This document shows, in pieces, positions 25,735 to 37,311 of a stretch of 64,000 nt of DNA. Made by a program: the position numbers and the translations under genes. The stretch comes from Epiperipatus broadwayi. Taxonomy: Eukaryota; Onychophora; Udeonychophora; Euonychophora; Peripatidae. Positions within the stretch are counted from its first letter, which is position 1; every line of letters begins with the position of its first letter. Below the pieces are notes generated by a model that saw only the letters and a program-made list of their open reading frames with translations, made no database searches and was not told the DNA's origin. Location of the stretch: the NCBI GenBank assembly GCA_028023455.1, contig JAQFVV010000013.1:10394579-10458578 (forward strand), written 5' to 3'.

Positions 25735-26768
25735 CTTTTGTAGCTTATTAGTATATGCAATCCTTAAGGAAAATTTTTAACTTATACACCTTCATTTATT
25801 TTTAATATTTAACTTTCCTTTTTTTATTTTTCAACACACACACATTTCATTATTTTCTTTATATTTATAATCAACTTGTTAGAACACATATATTTACTTT
25901 AAATAAATGAAAAGAGATTTTTTAGTTTTTAATGTTTCTTTTTTTCTTCTTTAAATTGAATGAAAAGAGAGTATTATTAATTTCATGTAAAACGTTTATT
26001 TTTAGACTTTTATAGTTTTAACTGCTCTAAGTTAAATTCTCCCCCCCAACTTATTCTTAAATCTTCTAATTTCTTTTTATTTTCTTTTTTTTCAAATGAA
26101 ATGTTTTTAATTTCAAACTCTTTCCATATAATACATTACAATATGATTTATATATTTATTAATTAATAAATAGCATCAGATAAAAAATCCAAATGTTTCA
26201 AGACTCTTAACTAGCAAAGATTGTTTTTGAAATACATTTATTATGAGAGAGGGTAACATTGAATTTTGAGATAAAGTAGAATGAATACAAATTTTGAAAA
26301 AAATGGCAAGATTACATATTATATTATGTTCTGTTAATAATAAAAAATATTATTGATTGCAATGCAAGACTTTGCTCTATAAAGGGTTATAAGCTATATA
26401 GGTTATATTTTTCATCTCCTATATGAGCAGTCAGAAGAAAAATAAACTAAAACTTAACTTTCCTGATAGCAATTTCAGTCTGTCATTGCACCCACAGTAT
26501 GTATATACAGATATTGTCTTATTTTATACCATTAAAATAAAAATAAGCCAATAATATAGAGCAAGTATAAGAGAAATATAATTTTATGAAACAAATTATT
26601 GCTTAATATATATGAAATAAAAATTATTTCAGTACTGTATTAAAAATATTGAAACTTATTATTCAATAAATATGATTTTTCATAACATTTACAATCTGGA
26701 TGAAATTTTTTATTTATATTAGAATAGAAGATCTTACTATTATTTGCTTGTTTAATAACATTCATGTA
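25735..26768. other. AT-rich spacer
   Basis: Homopolymer-rich with no recognisable gene. Confidence 0.45.
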
Positions 26769-28454
<1,686 letters not shown>

Positions 28455-28967
28455 GTTTAGAGCAGTGGTCTTCAATCACCGGTCTGCGCCCGGTGCCAGG
28501 CCGTAAAAGTTTTTTGCTGGTCCGCAATAGACTGGCAAGAAAGTTTTAATAACAAAATAATATTTTAAACTTTTAATTAATATAAACAATTTTTATTTAT
28601 TTTTTTCATTGCACTTTTACCTGATTAAAAAAAAAGAAACAGAACAAAATCTAATCAGTCATACATAAATTAATTTGTTTTTCTAGTTATCACAGATGTT
28701 TATGGGGGGGGGGGAGATAGAATTAAATTTTTTATTACTTTTCTAAAAAAATTCAAAATTAAAAAAAAAAAAAAAGTATTTTATTATACAAACTCCATAT
28801 ATATATAACTTTATCTAACGCTAAGCTGTTTACATCTTTAAGAAAATTTATGTATAGACTTCTGCTGGTCCATGAAACCTTATCCTTATTTTTGCCGGTC
28901 CGCGAAACCTTATCCTTATTTTTACAGGTCCGCACGTGTGAAAAGTTTGAAGACCACTGGTTTAGAG
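28455..28967. mobile_element. Non-autonomous hAT-type element (497 bp) with 8-bp target duplication
   Basis: The element runs from 28463 to 28959 with terminal inverted repeats CAGTGGTCTTCAA and TTGAAGACCACTG. The 8-bp sequence GTTTAGAG directly flanks both ends (28455-28462 and 28960-28967), and an exact 8-bp duplication is diagnostic of hAT-type insertion. Subterminal regions are rich in GGTCCGC/GGTCTGC phrases, typical of transposase-binding repeats. Near the right end GAAACCTTATCCTTATTTTT is tandemly repeated. The interior is poly-A/T rich with no open frame, so transposase must come from elsewhere. Confidence 0.92.
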
Positions 28968-29235
28968 AGATAATTATTTAAATAAATGTTAAAATTTTAA
29001 GTTTCAATAAAGGCTTTATTGATCTCAATGGTTTACATAAGTTTACATCTAGAAAATTTTAAATTTAACATACAATGAATAATATTAGGATAAACACATA
29101 TAAATGAATTTAGTGGTTACACTTTGTGGTTAATGGACTATAACAATATAAAAAATAAAAAAACAAAAATAATCAGAGTTCTAAAGTTTGAGCTTATTTA
29201 GTTTTGTCCACATGTCACTTTGAATGTTAGTTGTA

Positions 29236-30000
29236 TGATAGTTTTCTTTGCAGCATTCACAGCATTGATGGTTGTTTTAACAATGACCATGTTGCTGCAT
29301 ATAAGTGGGGGTTGGTTGTTATTTTATCTCTATTTCGAATGTGTAGCAGTTTGTTGCTAAATGTAGCTGGGTGTTGTCTGGTGTTATTGCCAATTAGGAA
29401 AGTACATCAGGTGCACCAGTATGCATATAGAACAAATGTGGCTGCCCTAATTATAGGTATTGATCTTCCCTGAAAAGCAGCTATTACATGATTAATGATT
29501 GTACCCGGTTTTCTGTAGGTATCACACATCAGCTGCCATGTTTGGTTAAGTGCTACACATTGATAAATAAAGTGGTCCAGTGTCTCTTCTGCTCGATGGC
29601 AGAGTCCATAGAAGGGGTCAATAGATATATACATTCTTTTATGATAAAGAAAGTGGGTTGTTGGCAAAGCAATGGGATTGATTTTTATGATAAAATCAAA
29701 GTATTTGGGCTCTAGAGCCCATTTTTTATATTCCTTGAATAGTCTCTTGTTGTTAGTTCCTAGCATAGGTTGTATAACATTAGTATCTGCTTCTCTGTTT
29801 ATTAAACCATAAATATCCCAGTATGAATACTTATGCAAATACTGTTGTGGAATCTTGTCTGTGGTTTTGCATTGGTATATAATGGTAGTGAAAAAAGAAC
29901 CTTTTGGAGGTGGTCTATCTGTTGGAGTAACTTCTAGAAAGTGGTTAATTTTTGGGTATTTGGCAAGTATTGTGATTATTGAGTGTCTTAACTTCTGTAG
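29236..30000 (-). pseudogene. LINE ORF2 C-terminal region with zinc-knuckle-like motif
   Basis: The minus strand is open from about 30000 to 29407 (including VTPTDRPPPKGSFF and the 143-codon stretch that follows) and ends at a TGA. Reading on in the same frame beyond that stop gives another roughly 50 codons (HPATFSNKLLHIRNR, then HLYAATWSLL) to a TGA near 29266. The segment PFYGLCHRAEETLDHFIYQC matches the C-terminal C-x-x-x-x-E-E-T-x-x-H-x-x-x-x-C module found after the RT in many non-LTR elements. No RT core lies upstream, because the sequence meets the LTR element at 30191. It is a 5'-truncated remnant with one in-frame stop. The clade is not resolved. Confidence 0.7.
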
Positions 30001-30111
30001 ATGAAAAATATTGATGTTAAAATTTTATATACACATAAAACATTGATCTTCTGCATTTAATATTTCAACTTTTAAAGAAAATTTAAATCTAAAAATAATT
30101 ATACATTAGAT

Positions 30112-30190
30112 TATAGAATTATAATATATATATATATTGAACCTGATTAAAATATATATTATAAATATAGAATTATAATATATATATATA
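30112..30190. repeat. 54-bp duplication at the LTR-element border
   Basis: TATAGAATTATAATATATAT plus the next bases through TTGAACCTGATT occurs at 30112-30148 and again at 30166-30202. The second copy runs into the 5' LTR. The first 12 or so bases of the LTR are therefore duplicated outside it, together with the flanking TA run, which implies a local duplication after insertion. Confidence 0.75.
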
Positions 30191-32364
30191 TTGAACCTGA
30201 TTGAAATCCGATTCAATGGTGTCATTACAAAAAAAAAAAAAAAGAAATTTATTAAGCTTTTAATTTTCATTAAACGTAGAGTTTAAATTTGCAGTATTAT
30301 TTAAAAAGAATGCGTGTATCGAAGTACACATGCGTTTATATGTAAAACGGATTTTTTTAAAAATGTTTATCGATTTATTTTAAAATAGTTTTCATATACC
30401 ACCTGTTTTTAAATCCATTTGATTTAAAAACAAGCTGGCTAGCTAATTGCATTCCTGTGGCTTTTATTTTAATTATTGTAACCAATTTTTATAGCGGAGA
30501 TTTGATTTTTATGTTGTTGTTTTCATTTCAATAAACCCTGGGTGGAATTCTTAGATAGATTGAGTGGGAGATTAATATTTGCCCTGCCTAAGGCGTAGAA
30601 ATTGGACAACAAGTAAAGTGTTTCGTGGGAAATGGAGCAACGTATAAATAGCCCCGAAAATTTGGAGTGTCAGTTAATTCATTGTTCGTTGATAGACAAG
30701 CTGTTTATCAAGTGAGAATTTATATCAGCGTGGACATTTAATTTCTTAAAGGACATCAGCTGTGATTAAATACTTTTGCCTGCAACAAAATGAAAAATTC
30801 TATACTTGTTACCACCACCCGAATGGCTTGCTAACTCCACAAAAGACGGATCCCTGACTTCCAAGTTTGCTCCAGTAATGCCTTGAACACCTAAAAGAAG
30901 CCGGAACCTCTCTACATCTACCTTGCTGCCTAAAGAACCTGAAAATGAACTTAAGTAAAAGTGCGCACTCTACGTGAACTTTGTTTTACCGAAAGGTAAC
31001 TATTTTCGTTTTTATTCTTCCCAGGGTAAATTAATTCTCATTAAATCTCCGCTCAATCTAATCATAAATATGTCTTCTTAAATCAATATAGCCTCATATC
31101 TAATATTTGCTGTGTTTTCCAATATTTTATAGTGTGTCTTGGAATCTTAGTTTTAAGCTTCCAATTTGCTTTCAGTTTTGTTTATTGGAGAGTGACGAAT
31201 GAGTTTTATAATTTATGCCTCGCTTTCATAAATGCTTTAGCAGTCTTGTATATATATATATATATATTTATGCTTACCTGTAATTATTTAGTATTCCATA
31301 ATTAATTTGTAATTTTATGCTCTGGGTTGGCCCTAGTGCTTAGCCTCCAAAAATCTTTTGGCTGACGACTTTATTGTCTAATTTTCGCAGGTGGAGATTT
31401 CGTTTCTAATATCTCTAAAGGCGGAAATTAGAATTGTGTTTTTCTTTGTAATTTTATAAGTCATCAGCAGGAAGATAAAATTTATCCTTTCTTAAATTAC
31501 AGGTGAGCAATACTTTCGTTCTGCTAGAGTATTTAAACTTTTGATATTTCGTACTCATGTGCACTCTCCGATAGATTTCTTTTTGTATTTATTATGTGTG
31601 CTTTAAATTTGTCAGAGCGTGTACTCAGAATTTGTTTGTAAGTTTATTTTCTTTAAATGCTGGGCAGACGTAACTGTTTTTCTAATTATTTACTTGTCCC
31701 TTAGTGGGATCTTTAATTATTAATTTTAAAGTAATTTTCGCCAATCGTTTGGCTGGGATTCACCAGTTTTAATTGTTTCTTCATTTCAGTCATGTTTGTC
31801 GGTTGTTCTTGAGGTGGATCAATCACCATTATTTTAAACGTAGTAATAGGTGCAGCTCATACCGATATAAGGACATTCAAGGTCTGACCAATTTTTAGAT
31901 CTTGAACAGCTCATCGGCGCTGGATTCTTTGATCTATTTCAGGGGCATATGGTTTAAATATCTGAAAGTGAAAACCAATGTTTAGGTGAATCCTCTGCTG
32001 AATGAAATTTGCTTCCTCCCTTTTAAATTTGTTTATTAGAAGATCAGTCAGTCTGTCATAGCTTTGCCTTTAGTATGTCTGGTACACGCCTGAGTTAACC
32101 CCCATCTATTGTGTCATAAACTTATATTTAATAATTTATTTTCTCATAATAAAATTTATGAAATATGTTTAAACTTAATTTGGCTGACGTTTGTCTTTGT
32201 GCTTTTGTCTCAATTGTCTAAACAATTTAAGATCTCTTGTTTCTCCCTGAGTCTAGTCGGCACAAACCATCATCATCATCTATTCTGATCACAGTAAACA
32301 AATTTTCCAGACACGTAGTGGTCTGGTGGCGCCCTCTGTTTCAGAATAGATTGAGTATCCGGTA
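30191..32364 (+). repeat. 5' LTR
   Basis: It begins TTGAACCTGATTGAAATCC and ends at GAGTATCCGGTA, where similarity to the 3' LTR stops. It contains a TATA-Inr promoter (30643-30675), a short upstream-type open frame (ATGAAAAATTC, 14 codons, near 30790), a splice-donor-like GAAAG/GTAACT near 30995, and AATAAA-type signals near 32140. A CATCATCATCATC run and a small hairpin with CCAGAC/GTCTGG arms lie close to its end. Confidence 0.9.
30643..30675 (+). promoter_or_regulatory. LTR core promoter, TATA box plus initiator (5' LTR)
   Basis: TATAAATAG at 30643-30651 is followed by TCAGTT at 30670-30675, which matches the arthropod-type initiator. The distance from the first T of the TATA to the initiator A is 29 bp, right for an RNA polymerase II start. 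The same arrangement is conserved in the 3' LTR. The start site itself is inferred. Confidence 0.75.
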
Positions 32365-32537
32365 TATAGGATAATAATTTTTAGCGCTACCAACGTGAGG
32401 CTTCGAGTTTTCAAACTCATGTGAGATTTTGTTTGGACAATTGAGAAAGATTTCAGGTGTAAGAGGCAAGATCTAGTAGGTGGAGGTTCGGTTTTGATAA
32501 TTATTGCATGTATTTTGGAGCAGTTTGGTAGAATGGG

Positions 32538-32790
32538 GTTCGTCTTTCTTTTTAATGAAATAATTTATAAACGGTAAAAGCGTATTTTCGAAAAGTCTAT
32601 CGGAGTAATTTTATTTCAAGAGTTAAGTATGGTTCATCTTTCTTTTTAATGAAATAATTTATGAAACTTACAAAGCGTATTTTCAAAAAGTCTGTCGGAG
32701 TAATTTTATTTGAAGAGTTAAATATAGTTCGTCTTTGTTATGAAATAATTTATAGAAAACAGTAAATAGCATTTCATTGGCTTTTAGAGT
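32538..32790 (+). repeat. Tandem repeat in the leader of the LTR element, 94-95 bp unit, about 2.6 copies
   Basis: GTTCGTCTTTCTTTTTAATG recurs at 32538, 32632 and (shortened) 32727, followed each time by AAATAATTTAT, and in the first two also by the GCGTATTTTC and GGAGTAATTTTATTT phrases. It sits between the presumed primer-binding region and the gag-like frame, where packaging or leader functions are usual; its role here is unknown. Confidence 0.8.
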
Positions 32791-32848
32791 TTAGATTTTT
32801 TGTTTTTTAAAAAAAGTTAGTATTGCGAATTTAATCTTGGTGTAAAGA

Positions 32849-33480
32849 AGTCAACGAAGAAAGCGACAGGGCGGCATGTGTAGAAGAAACCCCTGTCTCA
32901 TTTAAAAACCCTCAAATTGTAGAAAAAGAAGAAAGTGAGTCACAGATGATGATGAAGATGTTGATGAAGTTGGTAATAGAAATGAAGCAGGATATGAGTG
33001 AATTCAAGAAAAGTCAGCAAGCAATGATGGCAGAGTTTAAAGTGGAAATAAAGGAGGAAATTAAGCAGGTCCAACAGGCAGGGCCAGCAGGCTATAAAGG
33101 AAGAAATGATTATGGAAATGAGAGAGATGAGGGGAGAAATAACAGAAAAAGTAGTAGAAACTCAGGAAGTAGAAAAGGTTGAGGTCATAGAAGATATAGA
33201 AATTAAGGTAGCACAGGATTGTACTAGGCCAGAAAAGGTGGAAATAAAGTTAGAAATAAGCACAGATGGGTTACAAATAGAAAGTGTGGTGGAAAATCTA
33301 GTAAATGTAGATAAAGAAATAGAAGAAAGTTATAAGGTAAAAACAGAAAAGCAGGTAGAAGAGTCTCCATGGGAAACTAAAAATAAATTGATTTCAATAA
33401 CTGTTTGTGTTGAATATGAATGTGAAAAGAAGATAAGAGTTAAAAAAAGATTAAGAAATATGATTTTAAAGCTGAAATAG
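32849..33480 (+). pseudogene. Gag-like coiled-coil frame of the LTR element, frameshifted
   Basis: One frame runs from about 32849 to 33182 (including EVNEESDRAACVEETPVSF, then the Met-rich MMMKMLMKLV and EIKEEIKQVQQ). The continuation, MREMRGEITEKVVETQ onward to 33480, is in another frame, so a one-base shift lies near 33080-33105. The product would be highly charged, alpha-helical and rich in Glu/Lys. That resembles N-terminal gag regions of metazoan Ty3-type elements but has no zinc knuckle or capsid motif I can point to. Identification as gag is inference from position. Confidence 0.5.
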
Positions 33481-33483
33481 AAT

Positions 33484-33761
33484 GCATCTATAGAACAATC
33501 TTATTTAAAACGTTCAAAAAATGGGTAGAAGATAAAATTTTTCCCTTTACTAAGGTTGATATGCTCAAAAATAAAGTAGGAAAGGTTGAGGAATTGGGAA
33601 GTTTCGTTAAGAAAAAGATTCCGTTATATAAGCTAGAAAATAGAGCAGAACGAGAAAGAGACAAGAGAAAATTGTATAAGCTAAGAAAATATAAGAGTGG
33701 GAAAGGAACTTATTTTAGTAAGTTAGTAAAAGGAGTAAAAGAACCGCCGGACAAAAGTTAA
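33484..33761 (+). pseudogene. Basic C-terminal-like frame of the LTR element
   Basis: An open stretch with TFKKWVEDKIF, then RAERERDKRKLYKLRKYK and a terminal KEPPDKS before TAA. It is strongly basic and could be the tail of a lost gag or pol polyprotein. No domain is recognised. It follows the gag-like frame directly. A comparable PDK-ending phrase followed by an A-rich stretch is seen near 51500. Confidence 0.35.
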
Positions 33762-34004
33762 GGGTTCAGCATTTAGCAATCGGACGGATTGTTTTTAATA
33801 AAAATAAAAAAATAATTTTTGTTAATGAATTACGAGAATGGAGAAAGGTTTTGATTCAAATGAAATATTGTTTTGTTTTTCTGAGTGCGAGGCAAACGTT
33901 CGGCCGAATTTCTAAGAATATTTTTAAAGTGTTTATAGTTAAAAAAAAAAAAAAAAGTTACAGGAATGTTTTTTTTTTTTTTTTTTGATCACGTTTTGAG
34001 GCAG

Positions 34005-36170
34005 TTGAACCTGATTGAAATCCGATTCAATGGTGTCATTACAAAAAAAAAAGAAATTTATTAAGCTTTTAATTTTCATTAAATGTAGAGTTTAAATTTG
34101 CAGTATTATTTAAAAAGAATGCGTGTATCGAAGTACACACGCGTTTATATGTAAAACGGATTTTTTTAAAAATGTTTATCGATTTATTTTAAAATAGTTT
34201 TCATATACCGCCTGTTTTTAAATCCATTTGATTTAAAAACAAGCTGGCTAGCTAATTGCATTCCTGTGGCTTTTATTTTAATTATTGTAACCAATTTTTA
34301 TAGCGGAGATTTGATTTTTATGTTGTTGTTTTCATTTCAATAAACCCTGGGTGGAATTCTTAGATAGATTGAGCGGGAGATTAATATTTGCCCTGCCTCA
34401 GGCATAGAAATTGGACAACAAGTAAAGTGTTTCGTGGGAAATGGAGCAACGTATAAATAGCCCTGAAAATTTGGAGTGTCAGTTAATTCATTGTTCATTG
34501 ATAGACAAGCTGTTTATCAAGTGAGAATTTATATCAGCGCGGACATTTAATTTCTTAAAGGACATCAGCTGTGATTAAATACTTTTGCCTGCAACAAAAT
34601 GAAAAATTCTATACTTGTTACCACCACCCGAATGGCTTGCTAACTCCACAAAAGACGGATCCCTGACTTCCAAGTTTGCTCCAGTAATGCCTTGAACACC
34701 TAAAAGAAGCTGGAACCTCTCTACATCTACCTTGCTGCCTAAAGAACCTGAAAATGAACTTAAGTAAAAGTGCGCACTCTACGTGAACTTTGTTTTACCG
34801 AAAGGTAACTATTTTCGTTTTTATTCTTCCCAGGGTAAATTAATTCTCATTAAATCTCCACTCAATCTAATCATAAATATGTCTTCTTAAATCAATATAG
34901 CCTCATATCTAATATTTGCTGTGTTTTCCAATATTTTATAGTGTGTCTTGGAATCTTAGTTTTAAGCTTCCAATTTGCTTTCAGTTTTGTTTATTGGAGA
35001 GTGACGAATGAGTTTTATAGTTTATGCCTCACTTTCATAAATGCTTTAGCAGTCTTGTATATATATTTTTTTATGCTTACCTGTAATTATTTAGTATTCC
35101 ATAATTAATTTGTAATTTTATGCTCTGGGTTGGCCCTAGTGCTTAGCCTCCAAAAATCTTTTGGCTGACGACTTATTGTCTAATTTTCGCAGGTGGAGAT
35201 TTCGTTTCTAATATCTCTAAAGGCGGAAATTAGAATTGTGTTTTTCTTTGTAATTTTATAAGTCGTCAGCAGGAAGATAAAATTTATCCTTTCTTAAATT
35301 ACAGGTGAGCAATACTTTTGTTCTGCTAGAGTATTTAAACTTTTGATATTTCGTACTCATGTGCACTCTCCGATAGATTTCTTTTTGTATTTATTATGTG
35401 TGCTTTAAATTTGTCAGAGCGTGTACTCAGAATTTGTTTGTAAGTTTATTTTCTTTAAATGCTGGGGCAGACATAACTGTTTTTCTAATCATTTACTTGT
35501 CCCTTAGTGGGATCTTTAATTATTAATTTTAAAGTAATTTTCGCCAATCGTTTGGCTGGGATTCACCAGTTTTAATTGTTTCTTCATTTCAGTCATGTTT
35601 GTCGGTTGTTCTTGAGGTGGATCAATCACCATTATTTTAAATGTAGTAATAGGTGCAGCTCATACCGATATAAGGACATTCGAGGTCTGACCAATTTTTT
35701 TTAGATCTCGAACAGCTCATCGGCGCTGGATTCTTTGATCTATTTCAGGGGCATATGGTTTAAATATCTGAAAGTGAAAACCAATGTTTAGGTGAATCCT
35801 CTGCTGAATGAAATTTGCTTCCTCCCTTTTAAATTTGTTTATTAGAAGATCAGTCAGTCTGTCATAGCTTTGCCTTTAGTATGTCTGGTACATGCCTGAG
35901 TTAACCCCCATCTATTGTGTCATAAACTTATATTTAATAATTTATTTTCTCATAATAAAATTTATGAAATATGTTTAAACTTAATTTGGCTGACGTTTGT
36001 CTTTGTGCTTTTGTCTCAATTGTCTAAACAATTTAAGATCTCTTGTTTCTCCCTGGGTCTAGTCGACGCAAACCATCATCATCATCTATTCTGATCACAG
36101 TAAACAAATTTTCCAGACACATAGTGGTCTGGTGGCGCCCTCTGTTTCAGAATAGATTGAGTATCTGGTA
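34005..36170 (+). repeat. 3' LTR
   Basis: It repeats the 5' LTR from TTGAACCTGATT to GAGTATCTGGTA and then gives way to a TA run. By eye there are about 26 substitutions against the 5' LTR, plus length changes in A, T and TA runs. Of the substitutions, 21 are CG in one copy against TG or CA in the other. No long purine tract precedes it; a T-run and GAGGCAG lie immediately upstream. Confidence 0.9.
34452..34484 (+). promoter_or_regulatory. LTR core promoter, TATA box plus initiator (3' LTR)
   Basis: TATAAATAG at 34452-34460 and TCAGTT at 34479-34484 have the same spacing as in the 5' LTR. A transcript starting here would run through the rest of the LTR into the flank at 36171. Confidence 0.7.
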
Positions 36171-36941
36171 TTATATATATATATATAAATTTCCCTTCAT
36201 ATTTAAAGATGTTATAACTTTTGGAATGTATTTTTAAATAGTTAACATGTGACACAAGTAGTAGCATATTTTTTATTCTATGAATAGTTTACCACAAATA
36301 AAACTAAAGGTAGTACCTATTCCTATAAACAATGAGGAATGTTTTGTTTCTTAAAAAGATCTGGCTATATTTGAGGATAGAAATAAAAATTATAATCAAC
36401 CTTCAATTTCAATCCAATATGATTAGAATCTAATCATTTTATATACCTAAACACATATACATATATAAAATAAATGAACCTTACAACTCTGAAGATCAAA
36501 ATTACAGCTCACTAAAACTCATTGAGAAGTGCATATAAAGAGTTCTCTATCTGTAAGTTGTACTCATGATTTGATTTAAAACCCTTGATTGTAATATAGT
36601 TATAAATGGATCTGAGTTTAATTTTTTCTAGCCTCTCTTTACATACATCATACTTTATAAATTTAGACTGTATGAATGGCTCAAATGATAGTAATATTGT
36701 TATTGATGCTTGTTGTTTATTGGTTGAATTTATACTATTAATGATCTGGTATCAATAATGATTGGATTTTACATCATTGACAATTGTTGAAGAGCTGTTG
36801 TTTTTCTGAGGATAATTAAAAATCTAAATTGAAAATCTGAATCAAACTCCAAGTTAATCTCTTTTGTTAACAGGCAAATAATATTAATTTACTTTTATGG
36901 ACTTTCTCTTCTCATCCTCTCTCTCTTTCTATATATATAAC
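36171..36941. other. AT-rich spacer after the LTR element
   Basis: It begins with a TA run (36172-36186). No gene recognised. Confidence 0.45.
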
Positions 36942-37311
36942 AATAAAAATAATATACATAGTGGTAATTAACTATTATATACAGTCTTTCAATCCACAGA
37001 AGTCCTTTTGATTAATTCCTTAACCCTCCTCAACAGCTATTAAATTAAAAAAACAAAAACAAAATGGAAACAAATATCATCAACTAAAATCCCATAAATC
37101 CTGAATTTTAACATTAGCAGCTTGTGATTAATAGACAAGCAGATAACATTAAAATTTGGGATTCATGGGATTTGAGTTGATGACATTTGCTTCCATTTGG
37201 GTTTCTGAATTTAACAGCAGTTAAGGATGGTTAAAGAATTAATCAATGTATTTCTGCAGATTGAAAGACTGTATATAATAGTTAATTGCCATTATATTTA
37301 TTATTATAATA
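36942..37311. mobile_element. Foldback MITE, about 370 bp
   Basis: GGTAATTAACTATTATATAC at the left pairs with GTATATAATAGTTAATTGCC at the right, and AGTCTTTCAATC with GATTGAAAGACT. Complementarity continues inward (CCTTAACC..., ATGGAAACAAAT..., AAATCCCATAAATCC...) to a loop at about 37113-37148. It has no coding capacity and differs in sequence from the 4977 family. Confidence 0.8.

Larger units (their letters stand above)
30191..36170 (+). mobile_element. Non-autonomous long-LTR retrotransposon (LARD-like), about 6 kb
   Basis: Two direct repeats of about 2.17 kb enclose 1.64 kb. I find no reverse transcriptase, RNase H, integrase or protease motif in the interior, only a charged coiled-coil frame that could be gag-derived. 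Such large LTRs around a short interior define LARD-type non-autonomous elements. Just inside the 5' LTR is TTTTAGCGCTACCAACGTGA, reminiscent of the primer-binding region of metazoan Ty3-type elements, but a tRNA match cannot be assigned with confidence. Target duplications are masked by TA-rich flanks. The divergence between LTRs is about 1.2% plus a few microsatellite indels, so the insertion is young. Confidence 0.88.
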
